A DNA stretch of 43,381 nt from an uncultured Spirochaetaceae bacterium (lineage in GTDB: Bacteria; Spirochaetota; Spirochaetia; Treponematales; Treponemataceae), in NCBI GenBank assembly GCA_902783155.1, contig CACZPR010000011.1:1-43381 (forward strand). The letters are read 5' to 3'. The stretch's first letter is position 1. Each line of letters opens with the position of its first letter. Of the stretch, positions 23,918 to 31,781 are shown one piece after another. Below the pieces are notes generated by a model that did not search any database, was not told the origin of the DNA, and worked only from the letters and a program-made list of their open reading frames with translations. A program made the translations under genes and the position numbers.

Positions 23918-25570
23918 TTTTGCGTAGCGTGCGAGGTAGCCTTTGGTTACTTTTGGTGCTGGGGCTTTCCATGCGGCTTTGCGCTTTGCAAGTTCTTCGT
24001 CGCTTACTTCGAGGGTAATCTTGTAGTTGTTGATGTCGAGCGTAATTTTGTCGCCTTCTTCAACAAGCGCAATCGGTCCTCCGTCGGCGGCTTCCGGTGA
24101 GCAGTGTCCGAGGGATGCACCGCGGGTTGCTCCGCTGAATCTTCCGTCCGTAATCAATGCGACCTGCTTGTCCAGTCCCTGTCCTGCAAGAGCTGCTGTT
24201 ACGGCAAGCATTTCCCTCATTCCAGGTCCGCCCTTTGGTCCTTCGTAGCGGATTACAACCACGTCGCCCGGATTTATCTGCCGTTTCTGGACTGCATCCA
24301 TGGCTTCGCTTTCATCGTTGAATACGCGTGCCGGTCCTGTGTGCTTCATCAGTTCAGGTGCACATGCGCTTCTTTTTACTACGGTTCCATCGGGAGCAAG
24401 GTTTCCGAAGAGGACTGCAATTCCACCGGTCGGACTGAACGGGTTTTCAATCGGACGGAGGATTTCCGGGTTGCGGTTTTTCACTCCCTTTATGTTTTCA
24501 GCAATCGTCTTTCCGGTTGCGGTAATCAGGTCGGTCTTTATGAGGTTCTTTTTTGCAAGCTCCGCAAGTACTGCCTGTACTCCGCCTGCATCGTTCAGTT
24601 CACAGATGAATGTGTGTCCGGCTGGGGCAAGGTGGCAGAGGTTCGGCGTGCGCTCCGAAATCTCGTTTACTTCGTGAAGGTCAAGCGTGAGTCCTGCTTC
24701 GTGCATGATTGCAGGGACGTGGAGCATGGTGTTTGATGAGCATCCGAGAGCCATGTCTGCTGCAAGTGCGTTCCTGAAATTGTCGGCTGTCATCATCTGG
24801 CGTGCGGTGATTCCCTTTTTGTACAGATCCATGACGGCCATTCCTGCATGTTTTGCAAGTGCCATTCTTGCTCCTGTGACTGCCGGAATAGTTCCGTTTC
24901 CAGGAAGACCAAGGCCAAGGACTTCGGTGAGACAGTTCATGCTGTTTGCGGTGAACATTCCAGAGCAGGATCCGCAACCAGGACATGCTATGTGTTCCAT
25001 TTCCTTAAGCTGTGCCTCGGTGATTTTTCCGCTTGCAACGGCTCCGACTCCCTCGAACATGTCGGTGAGCGAAAGGTTTTTGTCGGAATATGGATTTCCT
25101 TCTTCGTGGCTTGGAAGATGTCCCGGCATCATTGCTCCTCCGGAAACAAAAACGGTCGGAAGGTCAAGACGTGCTGCCGCCATCAGCATGCCCGGAACAA
25201 TCTTGTCGCAGTTTGGAATCATAACCAGAGCGTCGAACTGGTGTGCCGTTACCATGCACTCAACGCTGTCTGCAATCAGCTCGCGGGTTACAAGAGAATA
25301 TTTCATGCCCTCGTGTCCCATTGCGATTCCGTCGCATACACCTATTGCCGGAAATTCGATTGGAGTTCCGCCAGCCATGCGGATTCCTGCCTTGACCGCC
25401 TCCGAAATCTTGTCCAGCATAAAGTGGCCGGGAATTATTTCGTTCTTGGCACAGCAAACGCCCACGAGCGGACGTTCCAGTTCTTCATCGGTATAGCCCA
25501 TCGCATAAAAAAGAGAGCGGTGGGGTGCGCGTGCGACACCTTTTGTTGCGTTGTCTGATCGCTTGGCCAT
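23879..25570 (-). CDS. ilvD: Dihydroxy-acid dehydratase
   Basis: This Fe-S enzyme dehydrates 2,3-dihydroxy-isovalerate and 2,3-dihydroxy-3-methylvalerate to the 2-keto acids of valine and isoleucine synthesis. The protein is 563 aa, full length. The family motifs are present: [25 protein letters not shown] (cluster Cys), [19 protein letters not shown] (cluster Cys) and, near the end, [12 protein letters not shown] with GHCSPEA. It stands alone; no other ilv gene lies in the window. Its last codons and downstream hairpin are triplicated. Confidence 0.95.
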   Translation of the reverse strand: MAKRSDNATKGVARAPHRSLFYAMGYTDEELERPLVGVCCAKNEIIPGHFMLDKISEAVKAGIRMAGGTPIEFPAIGVCDGIAMGHEGMKYSLVTRELIADSVECMVTAHQFDALVMIPNCDKIVPGMLMAAARLDLPTVFVSGGAMMPGHLPSHEEGNPYSDKNLSLTDMFEGVGAVASGKITEAQLKEMEHIACPGCGSCSGMFTANSMNCLTEVLGLGLPGNGTIPAVTGARMALAKHAGMAVMDLYKKGITARQMMTADNFRNALAADMALGCSSNTMLHVPAIMHEAGLTLDLHEVNEISERTPNLCHLAPAGHTFICELNDAGGVQAVLAELAKKNLIKTDLITATGKTIAENIKGVKNRNPEILRPIENPFSPTGGIAVLFGNLAPDGTVVKRSACAPELMKHTGPARVFNDESEAMDAVQKRQINPGDVVVIRYEGPKGGPGMREMLAVTAALAGQGLDKQVALITDGRFSGATRGASLGHCSPEAADGGPIALVEEGDKITLDINNYKITLEVSDEELAKRKAAWKAPAPKVTKGYLARYAKLVSSADKGAILQ

Positions 25571-25653
25571 GATTCACCTCGTAATAATAGAAAATATAAT
25601 GGAAGATATTTTACCATTATTGTGCGTGTGTTTCAAGAATTTAACGCATTGAA

Positions 25654-25845
25654 TCAGCTTGACCTATTCATCATGCGAAGGTAACTCTGAAACCCTTTTT
25701 CTCCGATGTAAAGTCCCGGTGGAAACATTTCAATGTTAGTGGCTTCGACTACACTCAGCAAGCGGAAAACAATCGCAGCAATATTGAAAACCGAAGATTT
25801 GGGCAATGTCTTTTGGGGAGATCTTTTGTTCTTCTTTAGTGGCAT
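25654..25845 (-). pseudogene. Frameshifted 3' gene fragment
   Basis: One minus frame ends in a protein-like tail (FNIAAIVFRLLSVVEATN, then IEMFPPGLYIGEKGFQSYL, then RMMNRSS and stop). The neighbouring frame carries KEEQKISPKDIAQIFGF just before it. Removing one T from the GGTTTTC run joins the two as IAQIFGFNIAAIVF. I infer the C-terminal remnant of a gene whose 5' part was replaced by the repeat cluster. Family not recognised. Confidence 0.35.
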
Positions 25846-26273
25846 ATCGCCATGTTGCTCTGGGGTTTGTTTTAATTTGCTTCGCGGTCTCTTTCATTTT
25901 CTGTGCATGGCATATCGCCATGTTGCTCGGCGCATTTGTTTTAATTTGCTTCGCGGTCTCTTTCATTTTCCGTGCATGGCATATCGCCATGTTGTTCGGC
26001 ATATTTGTTTTTATTTTGCTTCGCAGTCTTTTGTAATTCATGCACTCCACCGGCGGACCGCTTTTGGTTCTTGACAACTGGATGTTTCTGGCTTTCGCAA
26101 GTCTCTTGTTATTCACGCACACCGGGCGCGCCCCGATTGCCGAGTTGCGAAAGATTGCGAAGCGAATTATTTTCAATGTGCAGAATGAAATGGCGGTATG
26201 CCACTGCCGAGTAGCAAAGGTCTGCGAAGCAAACAATATCCAATGGGCAGAACAATATGGTGATACGCCACTT
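25841..26273. repeat. Cluster of 68-69 bp palindromic repeats, direct and inverted
   Basis: Direct copies start with GGCATATCGCCATGTTG at 25841, 25909 and 25978; a degraded one follows at about 26046-26120. Two inverted copies follow: about 26134-26203 (ends GGCGGTATGCC) and about 26204-26271 (ends GGTGATACGCC). Conserved internal parts are GCTTCGC and the junction hairpin CATGGC-ATATC-GCCATG. Spacing of 68 then 69 bp rules out strict coding constraint. It resembles a clustered REP/BIME-like element. Confidence 0.7.
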
Positions 26274-26340
26274 CCTAAATACAGCAGGTGATTTTTTTCA
26301 AGAGCTTTTTGCTCAGAACTTTTTAATGAATGACCGCCAA

Positions 26341-26622
26341 TTAAATCTTCGCCAAAATCATATTAAAGTGTTCCTGCAAAACCTCCTTGATTTTTGCTTT
26401 TGATTTGGATGAGTCTCTGATGAACAAGTCGGCAGGATTTATTTTAAGGGCTTCCGCGATTTTTATCATCATGTCAAAAGACGGCTTCGCCTTGCCAGAT
26501 TCGATTCCACCGATCGTACCGGTTCCGCAGTCGCAGAGGATGGAAAGCCGAGTTTGGGAAATGCCCATTTTTTCTCTGTAATATTTCATATTGAAACTAA
26601 AATCATCCAAATACTTGTTCAT
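26341..26622 (-). CDS. XRE-family transcriptional regulator
   Basis: The 93-aa protein has an N-terminal Cro/CI-type helix-turn-helix (about 8-62): YYREKMGISQTRLSILCDCG, then IGGIESGKAKPSFDMMIKIAEAL, then NPADLF. A charged helical tail follows (KSKAKIKEVLQEHF). I chose ATG 26622, behind GAGAGA, over a longer frame that would read through the divergent promoter. It is divergent from the accessory island and probably represses it and itself through the TCGAG sites between them. Confidence 0.85.
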   Translation of the reverse strand: MNKYLDDFSFNMKYYREKMGISQTRLSILCDCGTGTIGGIESGKAKPSFDMMIKIAEALKINPADLFIRDSSKSKAKIKEVLQEHFNMILAKI

Positions 26623-26633
26623 GTCTCTCAATT

Positions 26634-26710
26634 TAATCGAGTAAAAAATATTAAAAACACCTTGACTTCGAGGAAAAATATAGTATACTCGATTACATCG
26701 AGGAAGCAAA
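26634..26710 (+). promoter_or_regulatory. Island promoter with TCGAG operator sites
   Basis: TTGACT (26662-26667), a 16-bp spacer and TATACT (26684-26689) form a strong promoter. TAATCGAGTA (26634-26643) and TACTCGATTA (26686-26695) are a perfect 10-bp inverted repeat around it. Three direct WTCGAG-K-A-rich boxes start at 26636, 26667 and 26697, spaced 31 and 30 bp (three helical turns). The divergent XRE protein is the obvious candidate ligand. Confidence 0.6.
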
Positions 26711-26757
26711 AGAAAAAACTCTGGCATATCGAGAGACCGAGGAGGAGCTAAACTAAT

Positions 26758-27555
26758 ATGTATGTAGCAATTTCTTTGATAATTGCAATAGTTATGGCTA
26801 TTGCTATTCTGCTTTTACTGTATGTCACCGGTATCTTGGGAGCAATTGGAGGAGAAGGCGGAGTGTTTGTATACTTTGTTTTAATAGTCATAATACTTGG
26901 TGCATCATTCTTTGCCTCATTTTATTTTGTAGCAAAATTTTTTAATCAGTATGATTTTTCTATACCGACATACATCACGACAAAAGAAGATTTTCCTGTT
27001 TATGAAAAAATCCTAAAAGAACCTTATGGCCAAGAGATTGGCACTTTAAAGGCAGATTCAGTTATAAAAGTCGAGAAAGCAAAATCAAAAAAAGTATTGA
27101 CATGGGTGGAAGGATATGTGCTTGTTGACGGAAAACCTGAATATAAAACAATCCTCATTCCTGAAAAGGTAAAAATAAAGGAGAGCGGAGACTATTTCGA
27201 CTTCAATGAAAAAAGCGCGTCTTTCAGTGCCTATTATGAATCCATTGACGCAAAAAACGTTCCAATTCTGGAAAAAATACAAAATGATTTTTTGGCTGAA
27301 CTCGAAGAGAACGGTATTGAAGTGAAATATTCTTCGGATAAAATTTTGAAAGAGTCAATCAAAAAAAGCCATTACATTTTACCGAAGAACGGTTACTGGG
27401 ATAAAGGCTTCTTTGACCTTTACGAAGCGAAAAATTCGGATGACTTTTTCTACATAGAAAAAAATCATAAAAATCGTTTCAAGAAAATTGTAAACACATA
27501 TTACAAGAGACTTGAAAAAGAAATCATACCATATTTTGAACCAAGGAGGAAATGA
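26758..27555 (+). CDS. Membrane protein of unknown function
   Basis: The 265-aa protein has two N-terminal transmembrane helices (about 2-26 and 38-62), then a cytoplasmic lysine-rich part (65-265) with alternating strands and helices (YGQEIGTLKADSVIKVEK, VLTWVEGYVLVDGKPEY). No family is recognised. GGAGGAG precedes the ATG. Its stop overlaps the next gene region (ATGA), so it is the first gene of the island operon. A/T content is clearly higher than in the core genes. Confidence 0.6.
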   Translation: MYVAISLIIAIVMAIAILLLLYVTGILGAIGGEGGVFVYFVLIVIILGASFFASFYFVAKFFNQYDFSIPTYITTKEDFPVYEKILKEPYGQEIGTLKADSVIKVEKAKSKKVLTWVEGYVLVDGKPEYKTILIPEKVKIKESGDYFDFNEKSASFSAYYESIDAKNVPILEKIQNDFLAELEENGIEVKYSSDKILKESIKKSHYILPKNGYWDKGFFDLYEAKNSDDFFYIEKNHKNRFKKIVNTYYKRLEKEIIPYFEPRRK

Positions 27556-27557
27556 TT

Positions 27558-27866
27558 ATGGGATTATTTATGGACATGCTTAATACAGGAAATAGGAAAC
27601 GAGCAGCAAGAGAAGAATACGAGAGAACACATCCAAGGAGTTATCAGGATGATTACTCAAGTGGCAGTTCACGACCGAGGCGGATTAAGTACGAGGCTTA
27701 TTGCAGAATTTGTGGTGCTACAAGTAGCGATTGTGGTGCTCCTGGCGTTAGTGAATCACCTGGGAACGCCATAGACGCACTCCAAGAAGGCCATATAAAA
27801 ACCACTGTAAGAAACAATTGTGGTAGAGGCAATCATTCTCCCGCAATTCGGGAAATAGAAGTATAG
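27558..27866 (+). CDS. Small Cys-rich protein of unknown function
   Basis: The 102-aa protein has a basic N-terminal third (NRKRAAREEYERTHPRSYQ) and a Cys-rich second half (YCRICGATSSDCG, later NNCGRGNHSPAI), suggesting a small metal-binding knuckle. AAGGAGG lies 8 nt before ATG 27558; an ATG at 27552 is too close to it. It is translationally linked to the membrane protein upstream. Family not recognised. Confidence 0.55.
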   Translation: MGLFMDMLNTGNRKRAAREEYERTHPRSYQDDYSSGSSRPRRIKYEAYCRICGATSSDCGAPGVSESPGNAIDALQEGHIKTTVRNNCGRGNHSPAIREIEV

Positions 27867-27880
27867 CAGGAGAATTTATT

Positions 27881-28120
27881 ATGGAAGACAATATTCAAAG
27901 CTTGAAAGATGCATTTCATTCAGAATTTGAAAATCCTGCTAATAGCGAACCTTACGACTCACACGAGGGTGGATATCTGAATCAAGACACATTTGTCGAC
28001 ACGGACCGTGCTGTGCAGGAAGTGTTCAAGGATAACACACTCCCCAAAGATGTTCAAAAAAAACTCATAGATGAGCTTAACAAAACAGCCTCAAGCTGGA
28101 AACGAAAAGAAAAAGATTAA
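27881..28120 (+). CDS. Small acidic protein of unknown function
   Basis: The 79-aa protein is acidic with a helical C-terminal half (VQEVFKDNTLPKDVQKKLID). It starts 14 nt after the previous stop with AGGAGA. No family is recognised. The operon position suggests it works with the two genes upstream, perhaps as an immunity or adaptor protein, but this is a guess. Confidence 0.5.
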   Translation: MEDNIQSLKDAFHSEFENPANSEPYDSHEGGYLNQDTFVDTDRAVQEVFKDNTLPKDVQKKLIDELNKTASSWKRKEKD

Positions 28121-28159
28121 CCGTTTTCTCCAATACTGGAAAAATGTGTTAATAAAAAT

Positions 28160-28234
28160 CAAGCGGATTTGTTCATATCTAACAACATTCACAGTTTCTA
28201 TGTGAGGAACGTTAGTTCCGAACAAATCCGTTTG
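28160..28234. repeat. 75-bp imperfect palindrome
   Basis: CAAGCGGATTTGTTC (28160-28174) and GAACAAATCCGTTTG (28220-28234) pair at 14 of 15 positions; inner CTAAC/GTTAG and TCACA/TGTGA also pair. It separates the first three island genes from the next two. It may be a terminator without a T-run, an attenuator, or a MITE-like relic. I see no target-site duplication. Confidence 0.5.
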
Positions 28235-28324
28235 TTGAACTTATCAAAGTTGATTGTAACTTTTCTTTTTGCAAACAAGCTTTAATTTTGGATGCATAAT
28301 GAAAATCAAAATAAGGAGAAAACT

Positions 28325-28750
28325 TTGAGTTTAACAGATGACTCAGAAGAAGAAACGGGTGCGAATGAAGTAACAACAGAAAATAAAAAGGAATTAAATT
28401 TTTATCCCAGAACCGTACAAAGTTTAAGTGAGAAAGATTTAAAAAGCCCTGCAGTTTTGAAAATGGTGCTTTCAGAAAATAAAGAACTTAAAAGAGAAAG
28501 GGAAAAGCTAAAAGAAATTGAAAAAAAATTTTATGAAAGCGAAAGGAATTTAGCCATTGTAAATGAAAAACTCAAGAAAAAAACTTGTTCTGAAATCTTT
28601 ACAGATGTTGTTTATACTGTTGGTGGTTTGATTATTGCAATATCTACATTAGATTTTAACTCCAGATTTACTATTCATAATGGTTTATTTATTCTTATAG
28701 GACTCCTGTTAATTGTAGGTGCAGCTATTGCTAAATGGGGAAAAAAATAA
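28325..28750 (+). CDS. Coiled-coil membrane protein of unknown function
   Basis: The 141-aa protein has an acidic N terminus, a Lys/Glu coiled coil (about 50-90; KREREKLKEIEKKFYESERN) and two C-terminal hydrophobic helices (VVYTVGGLIIAISTL and GLFILIGLLLIVGAAIA). I prefer the TTG at 28325 because AAGGAG lies 6 nt upstream; an in-frame ATG at 28292 has no ribosome-binding site. It would sit in the inner membrane with the coiled coil inside. It lies one base before the next start, so the two are probably partners. Confidence 0.55.
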   Translation: MSLTDDSEEETGANEVTTENKKELNFYPRTVQSLSEKDLKSPAVLKMVLSENKELKREREKLKEIEKKFYESERNLAIVNEKLKKKTCSEIFTDVVYTVGGLIIAISTLDFNSRFTIHNGLFILIGLLLIVGAAIAKWGKK

Positions 28751-28751
28751 A

Positions 28752-29111
28752 ATGGAATTGAAAATACTGTATGTAAAAGATGGTGGCGATGAATTAAAGG
28801 AACGTATCGTTTTGCAAGCGGCAGATGATTGTGACATAGGGACATATGTTTTATTTAATACTGTATATGATGGTAAATATATATCGAATAAAATCAGATA
28901 TAGTTTTTGGTTTCCAAATAAGGATGTGAAATCTGGTGATAAAATCATTGTATACACAAAAAAGGGGAAAGAAAAATTTAAAGAAAACAGAGATAGAAAT
29001 AGCAGTTATTTTTTTTACTGGGGGTTAGATACTACAATTTGGAGCAAGGGTGAAGATTGCGCTGGATTAATAAAAATAGAAGAATATATAGCAAAAACAA
29101 TAAACGTATAA
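28752..29111 (+). CDS. Small beta protein, possibly lamin-tail-like
   Basis: The 119-aa protein starts at ATG 28752, just after the coiled-coil protein stop. The pattern ERIVLQA, YSFWFPNKDVKSGDKIIVYT, then FFYWGLDTTIWSKGEDCAGLI resembles the lamin-tail (LTD) Ig-like fold, where a W-x-K/N-x-G-D-x-A-x-L strand is typical. This is a pattern-level guess from sequence alone. Paired with a membrane coiled-coil protein, it could be the cytosolic half of a small two-gene system. Confidence 0.45.
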   Translation: MELKILYVKDGGDELKERIVLQAADDCDIGTYVLFNTVYDGKYISNKIRYSFWFPNKDVKSGDKIIVYTKKGKEKFKENRDRNSSYFFYWGLDTTIWSKGEDCAGLIKIEEYIAKTINV

Positions 29112-29177
29112 TTCAAGTTTACAATATTCATCATTACTTATAATAAAATTGCAAAACTAAAGGAGAAGTAGATTTTT

Positions 29178-29264
29178 ATGAAAGAAATGCTTTTGAAACT
29201 GGCGTTTGCCGCAGGCATAATCTGTGGAGCTATAGTCATCATGTCACAAATCTTTGGGAAGTAA
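29178..29264 (+). CDS. 28-aa single-helix membrane peptide
   Basis: The frame reads MKEMLLKLAFAAGIICGAIV and then IMSQIFGK. A charged N terminus is followed by one hydrophobic helix with small residues (G, A). AAAGGAGA lies about 10 nt before the ATG. The size is like many small membrane regulators or type I toxins. It ends the AT-rich island. It needs ribosome profiling or conservation to confirm. Confidence 0.4.
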   Translation: MKEMLLKLAFAAGIICGAIVIMSQIFGK

Positions 29265-29645
29265 GATTCATCCAAGTCCAAGTCAAAGGTTAGGGAAACT
29301 CTGAGGGAAGATTTCAATTTTATTCTTGCAAAAATATAGGGCAGAGTTACCTATGGTTTTCGTCCGCACTCTACGCCGGATTGGAGGGGGCCGCCTGCGG
29401 CTTACGAAGTAATGTAGGCGAATGCCGGAACCCCGGAAAGCCGGTTCAATATGTTTGCGCGCAAGTCAAATGTGTGTATGCCGGAATAAAAAACGGATGC
29501 CGTCCGGAAATCCCATCATACCTTTTCTAAGAATTCACTTATTTTTCTCTTAATTGCCATTCAAGATGTCGGGGGCGTTTTGGTTTATATTTGTTTACAG
29601 AAGGCGGGACTTGTTCGCGTCAAAACTTTTTTCAAGGAGACTGGC
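29265..29645. other. Intergenic region with repeat relics
   Basis: No gene is supported. It contains a half-element GGAAACTCTGA (29294-29304) and the second copy of the dispersed 28-nt repeat (29477-29504). Composition changes here from the AT-rich island to the GC-richer core. The end near 29621-29645 carries an AGGAG for the next gene. Confidence 0.55.
29477..29504. repeat. Dispersed 27-28 nt repeat, copy 2
   Basis: Same block as 101-127 (TATGCCGGAAT, A-run, ACGGATGCCGTC), in the same orientation and again intergenic. Confidence 0.6.
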
Positions 29646-31715
29646 ATGAGAAAAACTTTTTTTGGTATAGCGGCTTCGTTGGCTCTTTTTGTATCCTTTG
29701 CGGGGGGCATGACATCTTGCTCCGAGGTTAAAGTTTCGGAGGGGCAGGGCGAAGGTTCCGGTGGATTTGGTGGTCCCGGTGGCGATTTTGCCAGGGGTGG
29801 TCCCGGTGGATTTTCTGGCGGCTTTGGTCAGGGTGTGGAGATTGTGGACGACGGAAGCACTACCGACTATGTGGATTCGACGGTCGCTTCGGCTTCGGGT
29901 TTTGTTGCCGAGGATTTGTATGAAAACTTTGTGGCGGACGGAACCGTTAGGATTTCTTTTGACGGAACATCTTGGACTTCGGAGTTTTCGGGCGTTACGG
30001 ATTCGGATGTTTCCATAAAGGCTGTTGAAAATTCTTCGGATGACGAGAGCGCGAGGGGCGTTGAGATTCAGTACAAGGGCGAGGGGAAAATCAAGTATGT
30101 TCTGAGCGGAAACTTCAGCGGAACCGTGTTCATCAAGAACAAAAATGCGGACGCGGCTGTGGTCCTGAACAATGTGGACATAACAAGCGTTGATGGGGCG
30201 GGTCCTTCTCTCAGGTTCAGTTCCGAAAAACGCACGTTCATCGTTGTGCCGGAAGGAACGGTCAATTCAATCTGCGACACTCGTGTCCTGAATCAGGACG
30301 GAACAATGTACGACGACAAGAAAGGCTCAATCTATTCAAAGGGCGCTCTGATTTTTACCGGTGAGTCTTCGGTGACATCGGGTGGCACTCTGGATGTCGT
30401 CAACAAGGGGTACAAACATGCGGTATACTCGAAGGACTACATCAGGATTTCTGGTCTGGATTTGAATGTAAGCGTGGAGGGTACGAGCGGTCGCGACTGC
30501 ATAAGGGCATTGAATGCCGTGATTGTTGACGGCGGAAAAATCTCTCTGAACGGTAACGGAACCATTGAGGATGACGAGAGCGTTGGAATCAAAGTTGAGG
30601 GAGAGGATGCCGACGACGATGACAAGACCGTTGAGTATACGGCCGGGGCAGGTTTTGTGATAATCAACGGAGGCGAGATTACAATCAACACGGTGGCCAA
30701 GGGAATTACGGCGCACTGGAAATCTGCAAAGTCTGTTATCGGAAATGCGGAATACACGGAGACAAAGAACAAGTCCCTCCTATGCGAAAATCTGCTTTCT
30801 GGAACGGATGCCTCTACCCCGAATCCGTATGTGGAGATAAACGGAGGAATAATCAACATCAAGACTACCGGGGAGCCTTACGAGGGACAGACTGATGACG
30901 ACCCCAGCTGCTCTCCCGAGGGAATTGAGGCAAAGGGCGACCTTACAATCAATGCGGGCACGATAACTTTGAGCTGCACTGACGATGCCCTGAACGCTGG
31001 CGGAAACATTACCGTAAACGGCGGTGCGGTTTATGCCTACAGTTCCAAAAACGATGCGGTTGATGCAAACGGTGACAGGGGAATCACAATCAACGGGGGG
31101 ACAGTGGTTGCTCTTGGTCTTAGCGTGCCCGAGTGTGCGTTTGACTGCGACGAGAAGCCTTTCACTGTGAACGGCGGTCTTCTGGTTGGTCTTGGAAGCG
31201 ACAACTATACCGCTCCGTCAAATGGAAATCAGTCCGTTGTGGTGCTGCCCGGTTCCAAGTGCGGAAATGCCGGAACGACCATGGCACTTGCTGATTCGGA
31301 TGGCAATACTGTGTTTGCGTACACTCTTCCTTCCAGCGTGGGTTCCACGGTGGTCCTTTCCTCACCGAACATTGAGGCTGGAAAAACTTACAGCGTGAAG
31401 ACCGGCGTGTCTGTCTCTGGCGGCACAAGGTTCCACAATCTTTATACGACGCTCCCGACCGTAAGCGGTGGAACTGATTCGGTCTCGGGGATTTCGACTG
31501 ACGCATCCGACACTGTCTACATTGATTCTGATGTGACTGGAGGCTTCGGTGGTCCCGGTGGATTCAACGGAAACCAGATGCCTGGCGGAATGGATGGAAC
31601 GGATGGTTTCCCTACCGACAGAAGGGGCGGTCGCGGTGGTGGAAAAATGGAAATGCCAGAAGGATTCGTTCCCGGACAGATGGGTAAAAATCGTGGCGGC
31701 TTTGATAGAAAATAA
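29646..31715 (+). CDS. Carbohydrate-binding beta-helix lipoprotein (Cthe_2159-like)
   Basis: The 689-aa protein has lipobox MTSC (Cys25). A Gly-rich segment with FGGPGG follows (about 32-60), then a long right-handed beta-helix (about 100-560). Rungs repeat as GIEAKGDLTINAGTITLSC, DDALNAGGNITVNGGAVYA and NDAVDANGDRGITINGGTV, the pattern of the Cthe_2159 family, which binds calcium and acidic polysaccharides such as polygalacturonate. A second Gly-rich tail ends the protein, again with FGGPGG, then MPGGMDG. I chose ATG 29646, behind AGGAG. It is monocistronic with its own terminator. I infer a surface anchor for plant or host glycans. Confidence 0.8.
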   Translation: MRKTFFGIAASLALFVSFAGGMTSCSEVKVSEGQGEGSGGFGGPGGDFARGGPGGFSGGFGQGVEIVDDGSTTDYVDSTVASASGFVAEDLYENFVADGTVRISFDGTSWTSEFSGVTDSDVSIKAVENSSDDESARGVEIQYKGEGKIKYVLSGNFSGTVFIKNKNADAAVVLNNVDITSVDGAGPSLRFSSEKRTFIVVPEGTVNSICDTRVLNQDGTMYDDKKGSIYSKGALIFTGESSVTSGGTLDVVNKGYKHAVYSKDYIRISGLDLNVSVEGTSGRDCIRALNAVIVDGGKISLNGNGTIEDDESVGIKVEGEDADDDDKTVEYTAGAGFVIINGGEITINTVAKGITAHWKSAKSVIGNAEYTETKNKSLLCENLLSGTDASTPNPYVEINGGIINIKTTGEPYEGQTDDDPSCSPEGIEAKGDLTINAGTITLSCTDDALNAGGNITVNGGAVYAYSSKNDAVDANGDRGITINGGTVVALGLSVPECAFDCDEKPFTVNGGLLVGLGSDNYTAPSNGNQSVVVLPGSKCGNAGTTMALADSDGNTVFAYTLPSSVGSTVVLSSPNIEAGKTYSVKTGVSVSGGTRFHNLYTTLPTVSGGTDSVSGISTDASDTVYIDSDVTGGFGGPGGFNGNQMPGGMDGTDGFPTDRRGGRGGGKMEMPEGFVPGQMGKNRGGFDRK

Positions 31716-31747
31716 GGGGGTGGATTGGAAACCTGATTGATAAGGCG

Positions 31748-31781
31748 GGACTGTCGGTTGATGAAATCGGCAGTCCTTTTT
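31748..31781 (+). terminator. Terminator between convergent genes
   Basis: A 9-bp stem GGACTGTCG/CGGCAGTCC (one G-U) is followed by TTTTTA. The T-run overlaps the stop codon of the convergent BrkB gene. Confidence 0.8.

Larger units (their letters stand above)
25571..26340. other. Gene-poor region with repeats and a decayed gene
   Basis: No intact gene is supported here. From ilvD outward it holds a minus-strand frameshifted fragment (25654-25845) and a cluster of 68-69 bp repeats (25841-26273). Open frames of 60-170 codons exist on both strands only because the repeat period is near or equal to a multiple of three. Confidence 0.6.

Noticed and set aside
25841..26273. Repeat protein genes (open frames on both strands across the repeats)
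   Set aside because: Copy spacing is 68 and 69 bp, copies exist in both orientations, and starts and ribosome-binding sites are absent. The open frames follow from the repeats.
26040..26291. 83-codon plus-strand frame
   Set aside because: It is made of the degraded and inverted repeat copies, without a ribosome-binding site.
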